64,000 bases of DNA from Hyphomicrobiales bacterium (GCA_028280515.1 JANQLP010000228.1:20074-84073), one strand, 5' to 3'; positions 54,394 through 62,618 are shown, counted from the first letter of the stretch. Numbers and translations: made by a program. The notes: generated from the sequence alone by a model not told the origin.

Positions 54394-54498
54394 CGCCCAC
54401 CCGTTTGCACTCACCCGAAAAATGCGGCATGTCGAATAAAGGCCAAATTCGGTATCGTACATCGGCGGAAGCAGATTTCGGATTTGAGACAGAAGCGT

Positions 54499-55158
54499 AT
54501 GCAGAGCCCATTGACAGTTTCCCGGTTCGGGGTCGCCGGCGTTTCGCTGGCCGCGACCCTGTTGCTCGTTGCGTGTGGCGGTGGAAGCGCCAGCCGCGGC
54601 GGTCCGTCGGCCGGAATGGCGGGAAATACCGCCGCGCCGGTGCAATTGGGTGGCGCCACCGCGCCAGCCGGTGGCGCACAGGTTTCGGTCATCGGACCGC
54701 TCAATGAGGCACTCGCCCGGCAGGCCGTCGAGAATTACCGCATTTCGAAGGACCGTGCGCCGGGCCGGTACCAGCTTGTCGGGGCGGATCTGAACGGCGA
54801 CGGCGTGCGCGAGGCGCTTGTCCTGTTTCAGGGCAAGGACTGGTGCACACGGACCGGATGTTCCATGGCCGTCTTCCAGTCTTTCGAGCACGGTTTCCGG
54901 CCCATTTCGAGAACCGTGCGGGTCAAAGCGCCGGTTGAGATCACAGACACGATGACCAACGGCTATCGCGATCTTCTGGTTCAAACCGGCGGCGGACCCG
55001 CACCTGAACGTCGCGTGCGCCTGCAGTTCACCGGCGAACAGTATTCACGCAATGCCATGTTGCAGCCGGAAGTGCCGCTCGGTTCGGTCGTGCGCACGGA
55101 AATCGCAATCCAGTCCGCCGCGGCTCAGCCAGGCGTTGCCGCAAATCCGCCGCGCTAG
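54499..55158 (+). CDS. Lipoprotein of unknown function
   Basis: This 219-residue protein (ATG 54499) has a type II signal peptide ending in the lipobox LLLVACGGGS, so it is attached to a membrane by a lipidated cysteine at about residue 25. A Gly/Ala/Pro-rich linker (residues 26-58) is followed by a small domain containing ADLNGDGVREALVLFQG, a DxNGDG motif of the FG-GAP/calcium-binding kind, and CTRTGCSMAVF with two cysteines. I do not recognise a named family. The stop codon overlaps the start of the palindromic repeat region. Confidence 0.82.
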   Translation: MQSPLTVSRFGVAGVSLAATLLLVACGGGSASRGGPSAGMAGNTAAPVQLGGATAPAGGAQVSVIGPLNEALARQAVENYRISKDRAPGRYQLVGADLNGDGVREALVLFQGKDWCTRTGCSMAVFQSFEHGFRPISRTVRVKAPVEITDTMTNGYRDLLVQTGGGPAPERRVRLQFTGEQYSRNAMLQPEVPLGSVVRTEIAIQSAAAQPGVAANPPR

Positions 55159-55218
55159 AGCATCATGCATTCAGATTGATGCGTTTCGTCGCGAAATCCG
55201 AACGCATAAAGATGCTCT
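55157..55218. repeat. Intergenic palindromic repeat A
   Basis: AGAGCATC (55157-55164) pairs with GATGCTCT (55211-55218). An inner arm ATGCGTT-TCG (around 55179-55188) pairs with CGA...AACGCAT (around 55192-55206), giving a two-part hairpin. It begins at the TAG stop of the lipoprotein gene. Elements starting AGAGCAT and ending ATGCTCT are a known type of dispersed palindrome in Rhizobiales genomes; I infer membership from form, not from copies inside this window. Confidence 0.7.
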
Positions 55219-55233
55219 GACACTTAAAGATAT

Positions 55234-55293
55234 AGAGCAAATTTATCCGATTAGGTTGAAACAGCGTGAGTCAACCTAATCGGATTTTGCTCT
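55234..55293. repeat. Intergenic palindromic repeat B
   Basis: The right arm (55271-55293) is the reverse complement of the left arm (55234-55259), apart from three extra bases in the left arm: AGAGCAAA... at one end and ...TTGCTCT at the other, with CCGATTAGGTTGA pairing to TCAACCTAATCGG. The loop is about 11 bases. The stem of about 23 bp would form a stable cruciform or RNA hairpin between the convergent lipoprotein and monooxygenase genes and may end transcription in both directions. It is AT-rich compared with its surroundings. Confidence 0.75.
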
Positions 55294-55297
55294 GGGC

Positions 55298-56491
55298 TTA
55301 CTTGTCGACCTGGAATTCGTACAGCCAGTCAAACCGCTTCAGCAGCGCTTCGGTTGACCGGTTCTTTAGCACCAGATTCCGCGCCAGACGCATCACACCG
55401 CCCATGTGATAGGTGTTCCCCATCCGGCGTGATTCGAAACTCGTACGTGCGGTACGTTCGATGCGGGCCGCCTCGAACGGCTGAAATGCCTGCCATGGAT
55501 CCTCGTCGTAGTCCTCCAGCGTTTTCGCCAGAACCGCTGCGTCCTCGATCGCCATCCCGCCGCCTTGTGCCAGAAACGGCAGGACCGGATGCGCGGCGTC
55601 GCCGATGAGCGTGATCGCGCCCTGCGTCCACGCCCGCAACGGCGACATCTTGAACAGCGGCCAGACCCGCCACGTTTCCGCCGTCCGGACGACTTGGGCG
55701 GGAAGGTCGTTCCATGCGTCGAAATGCGGGACCAGAAAGCCCGCGTCGCCCTCATGGCTCCAGCCTTCGCTGCGGCCACCCCACCGGTCGGCGATGACCG
55801 CGACGATGTTGATCTTATCGCCGCCGCACACGGGATAGTGGACCAGATGCGCGCCCTTGCCGAGCCACAGGCCGGTCCAGGGGCCGTGGAGCGGTTCGGG
55901 CATGTCGCTTGCCTTGATCAACGATCGCCAGGCCATCCGGCCGACAAAGGACAACGCGGCGCCCGTGTCGATATCGTTGCGAAGCCTCGACCAGAACCCG
56001 TCCGCGACAATCAGCGCACGGCCTTCGATTTCGCCCTTGTTTGTTGTCACGGCGACACCGGCCGTTGACTGTTTGAAGGACAGGGCTTCGTGATCCATCT
56101 TGATTTCGAAGCCGGAATAGCTGCGCGCGACGTCCAGAAGCGCATCGTGCAGGTCGCTGCGGTGAACGAGAAGAAACGGGGCGCCATAGCGCTCCAGCCC
56201 GGTTTTGCCGAACGGGACCGTGGCCAGGTGTTCGCCGGTCATCCCGTCGCCGATGGCGATGCCCTCGGACCTGACGGCCTTCTTTTCGAGGCGGTCCAGC
56301 ACACCCCACTGGTCGAGGATTTTCGTGGCGTTCGGGCCGAGCTGAATGCCGGCGCCTTCATCGGAGAACGCCTCGACCCGCTCAAGCACGCGGACCGCCA
56401 GACCCATACGGCCAAGCGCAATGGATGTGGCCAGTCCGGCGATGCCGCCGCCGGCGATCAGAAACGCGTTCTCGGAAGCAGACTTGGACAT
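55298..56491 (-). CDS. FAD-dependent monooxygenase, salicylate hydroxylase-like
   Basis: This 397-residue class A flavoprotein monooxygenase has the Rossmann motif FLIAGGGIAGLATSIALG, a DG motif in LIVADGFWSRLRN and the FAD-binding GD motif TLIGDAAHPVLPFLAQGG. The GAGIQLGPNATKILDQWGV segment is characteristic of salicylate/3-hydroxybenzoate-type hydroxylases. NADH-driven hydroxylation of an aromatic acid is likely, but no ring-cleavage or regulator gene is nearby. It converges with the lipoprotein gene across the palindromes. The 72 bases to its left hold repeat B and no gene. Confidence 0.88.
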   Translation of the reverse strand: MSKSASENAFLIAGGGIAGLATSIALGRMGLAVRVLERVEAFSDEGAGIQLGPNATKILDQWGVLDRLEKKAVRSEGIAIGDGMTGEHLATVPFGKTGLERYGAPFLLVHRSDLHDALLDVARSYSGFEIKMDHEALSFKQSTAGVAVTTNKGEIEGRALIVADGFWSRLRNDIDTGAALSFVGRMAWRSLIKASDMPEPLHGPWTGLWLGKGAHLVHYPVCGGDKINIVAVIADRWGGRSEGWSHEGDAGFLVPHFDAWNDLPAQVVRTAETWRVWPLFKMSPLRAWTQGAITLIGDAAHPVLPFLAQGGGMAIEDAAVLAKTLEDYDEDPWQAFQPFEAARIERTARTSFESRRMGNTYHMGGVMRLARNLVLKNRSTEALLKRFDWLYEFQVDK

Positions 56492-56515
56492 TGAGGCGAA
56501 AGGCGACGTCCGGCC

Positions 56516-56764
56516 CTAGGCCGCAGCATCGGCGGTGTAGATGCAGCCCGGCGGGTCCGATTCCGTCGCTGCCAATGTAGCGTCGTACACATACACCGTT
56601 GAGCAGTAGGGACAGATGATTTCGTTGTCGCTGCCCATATCCAGATAGATATGGGGATGATCATGCGGCGGGCGCGCGCCCATGCACTGGAACTCTCTGG
56701 CACCGATACGGATGGTCTCGACTCCGGCATCATTGCAGAAGTGAGGAATGGTCTGATGTGCCAT
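56516..56764 (-). CDS. NDUFS6-type zinc-finger protein
   Basis: This 82-residue protein has a zinc site of the complex I accessory subunit family: C27, H36, C51 and C54 (C-X8-H-X14-C-X2-C) with the conserved HDHPHIYLDMG and EIICPYCSTVYVY. In alphaproteobacteria such proteins are the bacterial counterpart of mitochondrial NDUFS6, involved in assembly or stability of NADH dehydrogenase. No other complex I gene is near. It lies 24 bases upstream of the monooxygenase gene on the same strand, so they may share transcription. Confidence 0.85.
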   Translation of the reverse strand: MAHQTIPHFCNDAGVETIRIGAREFQCMGARPPHDHPHIYLDMGSDNEIICPYCSTVYVYDATLAATESDPPGCIYTADAAA

Positions 56765-56876
56765 CGGGCGGCCTCAATTGTTTCGCGTCGTGGGACGCGC
56801 GGGAGCATACTGATTGCGTCCTTCAAAAGATAGGGGTAAGCCCCTGTGCAAATGACGCAACGCGGGGCGGACAACG

Positions 56877-57629
56877 ATGCAGACTTTTGACTCAGATGGC
56901 GTCGAGATCGCCTTCACGGACGAGGGGAGCGGCGACCCCATCTTGCTGATTCACGGGTTTGCCTCGAACGTGGCAACGAACTGGGTCACCCCGACCTGGG
57001 TCGGCACGCTGAAGAATGCGGGCCGCCGGGTCATTGCCATCGACAATCGCGGTCATGGCGCAAGCGAGAAGCTCTATGATCCGGAAGCCTATCCTTCGCC
57101 GACGATGGCGGAAGACGCGCGCCGCCTGTTGGAACATCTGGACATCGCACGCGCCGATGTCATGGGCTACTCGATGGGGGCGCGCATTACCGCGTTTCTC
57201 GCGATGAAACACCCCGAACGGGTCCGCAGTGCGGTGTTCGCCGGCCTTGGCATGAACATGGTGCGAGGTGTGGGCGGGTCCGGGCCGATCGCCAAGGCCC
57301 TTGAAGCTCCCACTATCGACGACGTCACCAATGAGACGGCGCGGACCTTCCGTGCCTTTGCGGAGTCGACCGGGAGCGACTTGAGGGCTCTGGCCGCTTG
57401 TATCCGTGCGTCGCGCGACAAGATCACCGCGGAGGATATCGGCACGCTGGATGTTCCGGTGCTGGTGGCCGTCGGAAGCGATGACGTGATTGGCGGGTCC
57501 GCGCCGGACCTGGCAGCCCTCATTCCCGGCGCCGAGGCGCTCGTCATCGAAGGCCGCGATCACATGAAGGCGGTCGGCGACCGAAGCTACAAGAACGGCG
57601 TGCTCGCCTTCCTCGACCGGCGCCCGTGA
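56877..57629 (+). CDS. Alpha/beta hydrolase
   Basis: This 250-residue alpha/beta-hydrolase has the oxyanion HGFASN, the nucleophile elbow GYSMGA (S99), an acid around D202-D203 (VAVGSDDV) and the catalytic histidine H229 (EGRDHMKAVG). The size and motif style fit esterase/lactonase or haloperoxidase-like members such as 3-oxoadipate enol-lactone hydrolase relatives, but no specific substrate can be assigned. It is divergent from the zinc-finger gene (112-base gap) and converges with the crotonase gene 8 bases away. Confidence 0.87.
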   Translation: MQTFDSDGVEIAFTDEGSGDPILLIHGFASNVATNWVTPTWVGTLKNAGRRVIAIDNRGHGASEKLYDPEAYPSPTMAEDARRLLEHLDIARADVMGYSMGARITAFLAMKHPERVRSAVFAGLGMNMVRGVGGSGPIAKALEAPTIDDVTNETARTFRAFAESTGSDLRALAACIRASRDKITAEDIGTLDVPVLVAVGSDDVIGGSAPDLAALIPGAEALVIEGRDHMKAVGDRSYKNGVLAFLDRRP

Positions 57630-57637
57630 CGCTTGCC

Positions 57638-58441
57638 CTATTTCCCCTTGAAGACTGGCTGTCTCTTTTCCAGGAACGCCGCCTGGCCTTCCGCGTAGTC
57701 CTCGCTCTCAAGACAGGCCTCAATCAGAAGGTCGAGTGACGCCAAATCCGGGTTCTCGGGTGCCTGAGACAATTCATCGACACTGCGTTTGGCTGCCTCG
57801 ACGGCGAGCGGTGCATTGTCCGCGATCATTTGCGCAAGCGCTCGGGTCTCACGCTCCAGCGTGTCTCCTGGCAAAAGCCTGGTGGCGATGCCCATCTGCA
57901 GCGCTTCGGCATCGTCGAACCGGCGGCCCGTGAGCAGCACTTCCTTGGTTTGCGAGGCGCTGAGCGTGGAGAGCAGCGGACGTACCCAGCGGGGGTCGTA
58001 GCCGATGCCGAGTTTCACGGCCGGGATGCCGAATATCGCGCCCTCGGCGGCGTATCGGAAGTCGCAACACATCGCCAGTTCCATGCCGCCGCCCATGCAG
58101 TAACCGTGGACCATTGCGATGGTCGGCTTTCTGCACGCCATGACTGCCGTGAATGCGCCATGGCTCAGCGCGTCGTATTCCTTCGCCGCCTTGCCGGTGC
58201 GCGCCGTCCTGAACTCCGAGATGTCGGCACCGGCAGAGAACGCCTTCTCGCCGGCGCCCCGCAGAACAAGGACTCGGACGGAGGGGCTTTCTTCCGCGTC
58301 CGCAACAATTTTTGGCAGTGCCGTCCACATCGCCGCGTTCAGTGCGTTCATACGGGAAGAATTGTTAAAGGTAATCCAGCATACTGGTCCTTCGAGTTCA
58401 GTTTCGATTTGGCCTTTTATGCTGGCGGGTCCATCTGCCAT
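57638..58441 (-). CDS. Crotonase-family protein lacking the second catalytic glutamate
   Basis: This 267-residue enoyl-CoA hydratase-like protein has an oxyanion hole (FSAGADISEF) and the first glutamate E121 (MGGGMELAM). The second (E164 in the rat enzyme) is replaced by A141 in FGIPAVKLGIGYDP, and the GAGG segment after it is lost. This is unlike the intact hydratase at 26280-27050. It may be an isomerase, decarboxylase or thioesterase-like crotonase instead of a hydratase. It is a single gene, divergent from cysE. Confidence 0.86.
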   Translation of the reverse strand: MADGPASIKGQIETELEGPVCWITFNNSSRMNALNAAMWTALPKIVADAEESPSVRVLVLRGAGEKAFSAGADISEFRTARTGKAAKEYDALSHGAFTAVMACRKPTIAMVHGYCMGGGMELAMCCDFRYAAEGAIFGIPAVKLGIGYDPRWVRPLLSTLSASQTKEVLLTGRRFDDAEALQMGIATRLLPGDTLERETRALAQMIADNAPLAVEAAKRSVDELSQAPENPDLASLDLLIEACLESEDYAEGQAAFLEKRQPVFKGK

Positions 58442-58610
58442 GTCGGATTATCACTGGTTGGTGTGGATAGGGATTTGCGCTATCACAGTCGCGACGCAAA
58501 CGGAGAGTTAGAATAGAATTGCCGCTGCCGCAAACGGTACGTTGCGCACTGCCGCGCAATCCGGCAATACAGCCCGCTCCCGGCTGAGACCGTGTGAACA
58601 GGAGTTTCCA

Positions 58611-59447
58611 ATGGTACGAGACCGCCAAAGTGCATCCACGGCGTTGCAATCGTGCGACCCGGCCTGGCACCGTCTGCTCGAAGAGGCCGAGGACCTGTGC
58701 AAGCAGGAGCCTGTGCTTGCCAGCTTTGTGTACTCCACCGTGACCAATCAGGATTCCCTGGAACTCGCGGTGTGCCACCGGCTGGCGCAGCGGCTGAGCC
58801 ATGCGGAAGTGGACATGGGGCAGCTCTCAAAGACCTTCGAGGACCTGCTCGCTGAGAAGCCGGAGCTCGGCGAGGCGTTTCGCGCCGACCTGGCGGCGGT
58901 GTTCGACCGTGACCCGGCCTGCAACCGTCTCATTGAGCCGTTGCTGTATTTCAAGGGCTTTCACGCGCTGGAGACGCACCGGTTCGCCCACGAACTCTGG
59001 AAGGCGGGCCGCAAGGATTTCGCCTATTATCTGCAAAGCCAGTCCTCTCGGGTGTTCAGCGTTGACATCCATCCCGCGGCGACGATCGGACGCGGCATCA
59101 TGTTCGATCATTCGACCAGTATCGTGATCGGGGAAACGGCGAGTGTGGGCGACGACGCATCGCTTCTGCACGGCGTGACGCTGGGGGGCAGCGGCAAGGT
59201 TGCCGGCGACCGGCACCCGAAGATCGGGCGCTGCGTCATGGTCGGGGCAGGGGCGAAGATCCTCGGCAACATCACGGTCGGCGATTGCGCCCGCATCGCC
59301 GCCGGCAGCGTCGTTCTGAAGGATGTGCCGAAAAACACCACCGTCGCCGGTGTGCCGGCACGGGTCGTTGGCAGGGCCGGTTGCCCGGAGCCGGCGCGGT
59401 CCATGAACCAGCTGCTGGAAGAGAATTCCGAAAAACCAGACGCTTGA
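58611..59447 (+). CDS. cysE: Serine O-acetyltransferase
   Basis: This 278-residue CysE makes O-acetylserine for cysteine synthesis. The N-terminal alpha-helical domain (about 1-140) is followed by the left-handed beta-helix with IHPAATIGRGIMFDHSTSIVIG, LLHGVTLGG (catalytic His region) and VGAGAKILG hexapeptide repeats. The ATG at 58611 follows CAGGAG; a longer open frame to 58542 lacks a site. The C-terminal tail lacks the usual terminal isoleucine seen in complexes with CysK (ends EENSEKPDA), so feedback or complex formation may differ. It precedes the DUF3126 gene. Confidence 0.95.
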   Translation: MVRDRQSASTALQSCDPAWHRLLEEAEDLCKQEPVLASFVYSTVTNQDSLELAVCHRLAQRLSHAEVDMGQLSKTFEDLLAEKPELGEAFRADLAAVFDRDPACNRLIEPLLYFKGFHALETHRFAHELWKAGRKDFAYYLQSQSSRVFSVDIHPAATIGRGIMFDHSTSIVIGETASVGDDASLLHGVTLGGSGKVAGDRHPKIGRCVMVGAGAKILGNITVGDCARIAAGSVVLKDVPKNTTVAGVPARVVGRAGCPEPARSMNQLLEENSEKPDA

Positions 59448-59521
59448 ATTGGCGTGACGCTGTTGCATTTGTCTGCGAAACGTTCCATTGAGGCGGCAAC
59501 GAACAAGATGAGGAGGCGATT

Positions 59522-59734
59522 TTGACTCGTGAGGAAATCGTTCGGGTCGAGACCTACCTGCGCAAGACCTTTCGGCTGGATACCATCGAGGTGCGTCAGC
59601 GTCCCAACAAGGACGATTCGGCCGAGGTCTATATCGGCGATGAGTTCATCGGCGTCCTTTTCCGTGACGACGACGACGGCGATCTGTCCTATCAGTTCCA
59701 GATGGCCATACTGGATTTCGATCTGGAGTCCTGA
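59522..59734 (+). CDS. DUF3126 family small protein
   Basis: This 70-residue acidic protein, mostly beta-rich by pattern, starts at TTG 59522 behind GAGGAGG (59510-59516). Residues such as YLRKTFRLDTIEVRQRPNKD and VYIGDEFIGVLFRDDDDGD match the DUF3126 family, found in alphaproteobacteria and often beside cysE. The function is unknown. The distance from the cysE stop is 74 bases, so co-transcription is likely. Confidence 0.85.
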   Translation: MTREEIVRVETYLRKTFRLDTIEVRQRPNKDDSAEVYIGDEFIGVLFRDDDDGDLSYQFQMAILDFDLES

Positions 59735-59870
59735 CGGCGCTTCAGTTGCCCGCGCCGTGGCCTCCTGTGCCACCACGTGACGGGCATTAACCTTTCGGTA
59801 AGAAATGGCATGCGGCGGGACCCCGTGTCCGCCAAGATCATCCCGCGTCCCTCGAGGCGCGGGAGGCCGC

Positions 59871-60191
59871 ATGTTCGAAGTGTTTTTCTATGTTTACGTG
59901 ACCGCTGTCGGGTACTGCATCGCCGGGCTCTGCACCAGCGGTTGGCGTCTCGTCACGGGCAATCCGCTGAAGTTCGGCCTGCAAACCGAAGAAACGGCGC
60001 CGGCAATTCTTGGCGTCCTGTTTCGCGTCGTGGCCGGGCCGGTCATCGTCATGCGTAATGCCATCAGAGGGGCGGCGATTGAAGGCAGGGCGCCGCATTG
60101 GCTGGCGATCTCCACGTTCATTTCGACGGTGTGGAGCTTTCTTTCCGGCGTGTTCATGCTTGAACTCTTCTTCCGCCTGAATGGAATCTGA
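59871..60191 (+). CDS. Small membrane protein of unknown function
   Basis: This 106-residue protein (ATG 59871 behind GGGAGG) has a hydrophobic segment at its N-terminus (FEVFFYVYVTAVGYCIAGLC), a middle one (AILGVLFRVVAGPVIVM) and a C-terminal one (AISTFISTVWSFLSGVFML), so three membrane passes are predicted. I do not recognise a characterised family; similar short proteins occur in other alphaproteobacteria by my recollection. It sits between DUF3126 and the carbonic anhydrase genes. Confidence 0.72.
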   Translation: MFEVFFYVYVTAVGYCIAGLCTSGWRLVTGNPLKFGLQTEETAPAILGVLFRVVAGPVIVMRNAIRGAAIEGRAPHWLAISTFISTVWSFLSGVFMLELFFRLNGI

Positions 60192-60269
60192 GCGAACCAT
60201 CACGTTCGCGCTCGTCATCGCAAATTCGTTGTGCCAAAGTCCCCGCCGGTCCACCAAGGGGGAGGCGAA

Positions 60270-60803
60270 ATGGCGCTCTACACGATCGACGGCGTAAAGG
60301 TTGAACTGCCCGAATCCGGGGCGTACTGGATTGCCCCGAACGCGATTGTCATCGGCAAGGTGAAACTGGGCGTCGATGCCAGCGTCTGGTTCGGCACGAC
60401 AATCCGGGGCGACAATGATCTCATCGATATCGGGCCACGGACCAACATCCAGGATGGCTGTGTCCTGCACACCGATGAGGGTTTCCCCATGACCATCGCA
60501 GAAGGATGCACCGTTGGACATCTGGCCATGCTGCACGGCTGCACGATCGGTCGCAACACGCTGATTGGCATTGGCGCGACGGTGCTCAATGGCGCAAAGA
60601 TCGGCGAGAACTGCATCATTGGCGCACATTCCCTGATCCCGGAGGGCAAGGAGATCCCGGACAATTCCCTGGTCGTGGGCACGCCCGGACGTGTGGCGCG
60701 CCAACTCGAACAGAAGGATGCGGAAAGCCTCAAGGAGCTGGCCCAGCACTATGTCGACAACAGCGCCCGTTACCGCGCCGGGTTCGCGCCTCAGAGCGAC
60801 TAG
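60270..60803 (+). CDS. Gamma-class carbonic anhydrase family protein
   Basis: This 177-residue left-handed beta-helix protein has the metal-binding histidines of the gamma class: H67 (CVLHTDEG), H84 and H89 (VGHLAMLHGC). Hexapeptide repeats (VIGKVKLG, ILNGAKIG-like) run through residues 20-130 and a C-terminal helix follows. The ATG at 60270 follows GGGGGAGG. CamH-like members lack the acidic loop of the archaeal enzyme, as here, and may act as carbonic anhydrase or in complex I-like assemblies. Confidence 0.9.
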   Translation: MALYTIDGVKVELPESGAYWIAPNAIVIGKVKLGVDASVWFGTTIRGDNDLIDIGPRTNIQDGCVLHTDEGFPMTIAEGCTVGHLAMLHGCTIGRNTLIGIGATVLNGAKIGENCIIGAHSLIPEGKEIPDNSLVVGTPGRVARQLEQKDAESLKELAQHYVDNSARYRAGFAPQSD

Positions 60804-60835
60804 AGCCGCCTGAGCCCCCGGCAGCACTATCCGCC

Positions 60836-60869
60836 AAAAAAATGAGCCGGCGTCGGGGAACGCCGGCTC
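60836..60869 (-). terminator. Intrinsic terminator of the BTLCP gene
   Basis: GAGCCGGCG (60844-60852) and CGCCGGCTC (60861-60869) form a 9-bp perfect stem with an 8-base loop. Seven A at 60836-60842 on the plus strand give a U-run after the stem in the minus-strand transcript. It lies 90 bases beyond the stop of the minus-strand gene at 60959 and also between it and the convergent carbonic anhydrase gene. Confidence 0.85.
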
Positions 60870-60958
60870 AAGATCAGGCCCGGTAGGGTCGGGGATGGGG
60901 GGATGAATCCCGGGCCTTGGGGAACGCCGATTTCACAAGGGGGGTACTAGTGCTCCAA

Positions 60959-61609
60959 TCAGTTTGTTCCGGTTCCGGCCAGCGATTTGACACGCCGTTT
61001 GCCGGGCTTCGTCAGAGAAACCCACACGCGCGGGTCGCGCGCCGACTGACGCTTCACGAATACATAGGGTGAATCGTTCCATGTCCGGATGTCATCGCGC
61101 TTGTTGTCGAGCAGAAAATCGCCCATCGAGCTGCGGACCGTGAGGACAGCGTGGCCTTCGTTGTTCTCGTCGAGGACCACGGTTATGAGAAGTGCTCCCG
61201 CGGGCCATCCGCGTTCGATCAGCATCCGCTGCTTGAGCAGCACATAGTCTTCGCAATCGCCCATACCGTCGGGGTAGGTCCAGTGCTCGATCCGGCCATA
61301 AAGGCTCATATCCGAAGCCGGCTTCACCATGCGGTTGACCAGGTTGTTGATGTCCCGCAGTTCCGCCTTGCGCTTCCACGTCAGCTGGACCTTGGGAGAG
61401 CGTTTCTTCTTGTTGACCGGCGTGCATTCCGCAGGAAAATCCTTGCAGAACGTGACGTGACCAATCGGCGGCAGCGAACGTCCGAACACGCGCATGAACG
61501 GCGAATTCGCATCCTGGCCGATCGTCTTGGCTGAAACTTCAGCCTGTGCACCATTTGCGGCAACCAAACCCATTACAAGTACCGTTGCTCCGAGTATTTC
61601 CCGTTTCAT
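60959..61609 (-). CDS. Transglutaminase-like cysteine proteinase (BTLCP family)
   Basis: This 216-residue exported protein has a signal peptide (KREILGATVLVMGLVAANG, cleavage after AQA) and the catalytic Cys-His-Asp of the BTLCP family (Pfam PF06035): C119 in GMGDCEDYVLL, H153 in EGHAVLTV and D168 in LLDNKRDD. LapG-type members cleave an adhesin in response to c-di-GMP; others are of unknown role. No LapD or adhesin is in the window, but a PilZ protein gene is just upstream on the same strand, which may hint at a c-di-GMP link. An intrinsic terminator follows. Confidence 0.9.
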   Translation of the reverse strand: MKREILGATVLVMGLVAANGAQAEVSAKTIGQDANSPFMRVFGRSLPPIGHVTFCKDFPAECTPVNKKKRSPKVQLTWKRKAELRDINNLVNRMVKPASDMSLYGRIEHWTYPDGMGDCEDYVLLKQRMLIERGWPAGALLITVVLDENNEGHAVLTVRSSMGDFLLDNKRDDIRTWNDSPYVFVKRQSARDPRVWVSLTKPGKRRVKSLAGTGTN

Positions 61610-61964
61610 CTCATACCCCCCCGCTTTATCATTGAGGCGGATTATGGCGGAGACGATTTGAAAAATGAGAAATTCGGAAGTCGATCTTCTATATTTATTT
61701 CAATATTATTTGGGTCAAATTTGATTACAGTTTTAATTACGAAAAATGGAATCGAATTTTATCGATTTCATTCAGTGTTCGTTCACCACATAGGAGCGGG
61801 CGTTTTTCCCGGTTTTCCTGGAGACGTGGCCGCGTTTGCGTATAGGACGGGTGGTGCCGATCGCACGTCCGTAACGGCGAGCGCGGTCGTCATGCGCGAC
61901 GCTACGCTTTGCAGAAACCGGGATTCAATCGGCCTGAAAAAAGAAGAAAAAAAGTGAAAAGACG
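61610..61964. other. 355-base gap with an AT-rich core
   Basis: Between the PilZ gene and the BTLCP gene, 61660-61790 is strikingly AT-rich compared with the GC-rich surroundings. It contains a likely promoter (see 61690-61718) and no ribosome-binding-site-backed gene. A short open frame (61658-61957, plus strand) starts in the AT-rich part and looks non-coding. No repeats or RNA motifs were recognised. An A-rich stretch (61938-61957) lies just after the PilZ stop. Confidence 0.6.
61690..61718 (-). promoter_or_regulatory. Sigma-70-like promoter for the BTLCP gene
   Basis: On the minus strand a TTGACC -35 box (61718-61713) is followed by 17 bases and an AATATA -10 (61695-61690) inside the AT-rich region, about 80 bases upstream of the BTLCP start. 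The -35 matches the consensus TTGACA at five of six positions; the -10 is weaker. Confidence 0.45.
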
Positions 61965-62618
61965 TCAGCCAATCTGGTCTGTGAGGTCGGTATGGTCCTG
62001 GATTTCAATGAATTTCAGGCTGATACCGTCCTCGCCATGACGGATGACCCGCCCGGCCGTTCGTCCAAGCATGACGTGCGCACCGATCGGCGGTTTCGGC
62101 TCGACATCGACCGCCGCGCCGCCGAGTGAAACATCGAGGACACGGCAGGGGACCTCGGTCCCGTCGGAGAGCTTCAGTTTGGTTGCCGGGTTTTTGGGCA
62201 CAATCCTCTCGTGACGGCGCGTCTCCGGGAGCAGAAAGCGCTCCTTGTTCAGCAACCAGGTCAGCGTATCGATGATTTTCTCGCGGCGGTTTTGCGTCGC
62301 TTTCAATTGCAGGGCGAATCCTTCGGGCGACGTGCGGACGATTTCACCCTCAACGCGGCCAAGAGTATCGATATACATGACAATCCGCTCGCCCGGTTTT
62401 CCGATTTCAGGTGCACGAACCGCGATCCCACCAGCTGACATATTTATAATCTGGCAAGGATACTCTCGCCGGTCTTCCAGCATGTAGCGGCCGAGCAGGG
62501 GAATGTGCACGCGTCGGAACCGTCGCCGTTCGCGGGTGTTGTTCAGGAGCGGAGAATCGGTCGCCGAGGACGTCGTGTCTTCCTGTTGTTCCGCGCTTTT
62601 TTCAAGTGGTTCTGGCAA
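61965..62618 (-). CDS. Tandem PilZ-domain protein (predicted c-di-GMP receptor)
   Basis: This 217-residue protein has two PilZ domains. The first has RRRFRRVHIPLLGRYML (about residues 31-48) and the IINMSAGGIAVRAP motif; the second has RRHERIVPKNPATKLKL and RVLDVSLGGAAVDV. Both have the basic motif and the D/N-x-S-x-x-G loop that bind cyclic di-GMP, though the first has N instead of D. There is no membrane segment or catalytic domain, so it is a stand-alone effector of motility or envelope functions. It is followed by the BTLCP gene on the same strand after 355 bases. Confidence 0.87.
   Translation of the reverse strand: MPEPLEKSAEQQEDTTSSATDSPLLNNTRERRRFRRVHIPLLGRYMLEDRREYPCQIINMSAGGIAVRAPEIGKPGERIVMYIDTLGRVEGEIVRTSPEGFALQLKATQNRREKIIDTLTWLLNKERFLLPETRRHERIVPKNPATKLKLSDGTEVPCRVLDVSLGGAAVDVEPKPPIGAHVMLGRTAGRVIRHGEDGISLKFIEIQDHTDLTDQIG

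Noticed and set aside
61658..61957. Possible 99-codon gene in the AT-rich gap
   Set aside because: No convincing ribosome binding site, no family likeness, and composition that fits a promoter region better.
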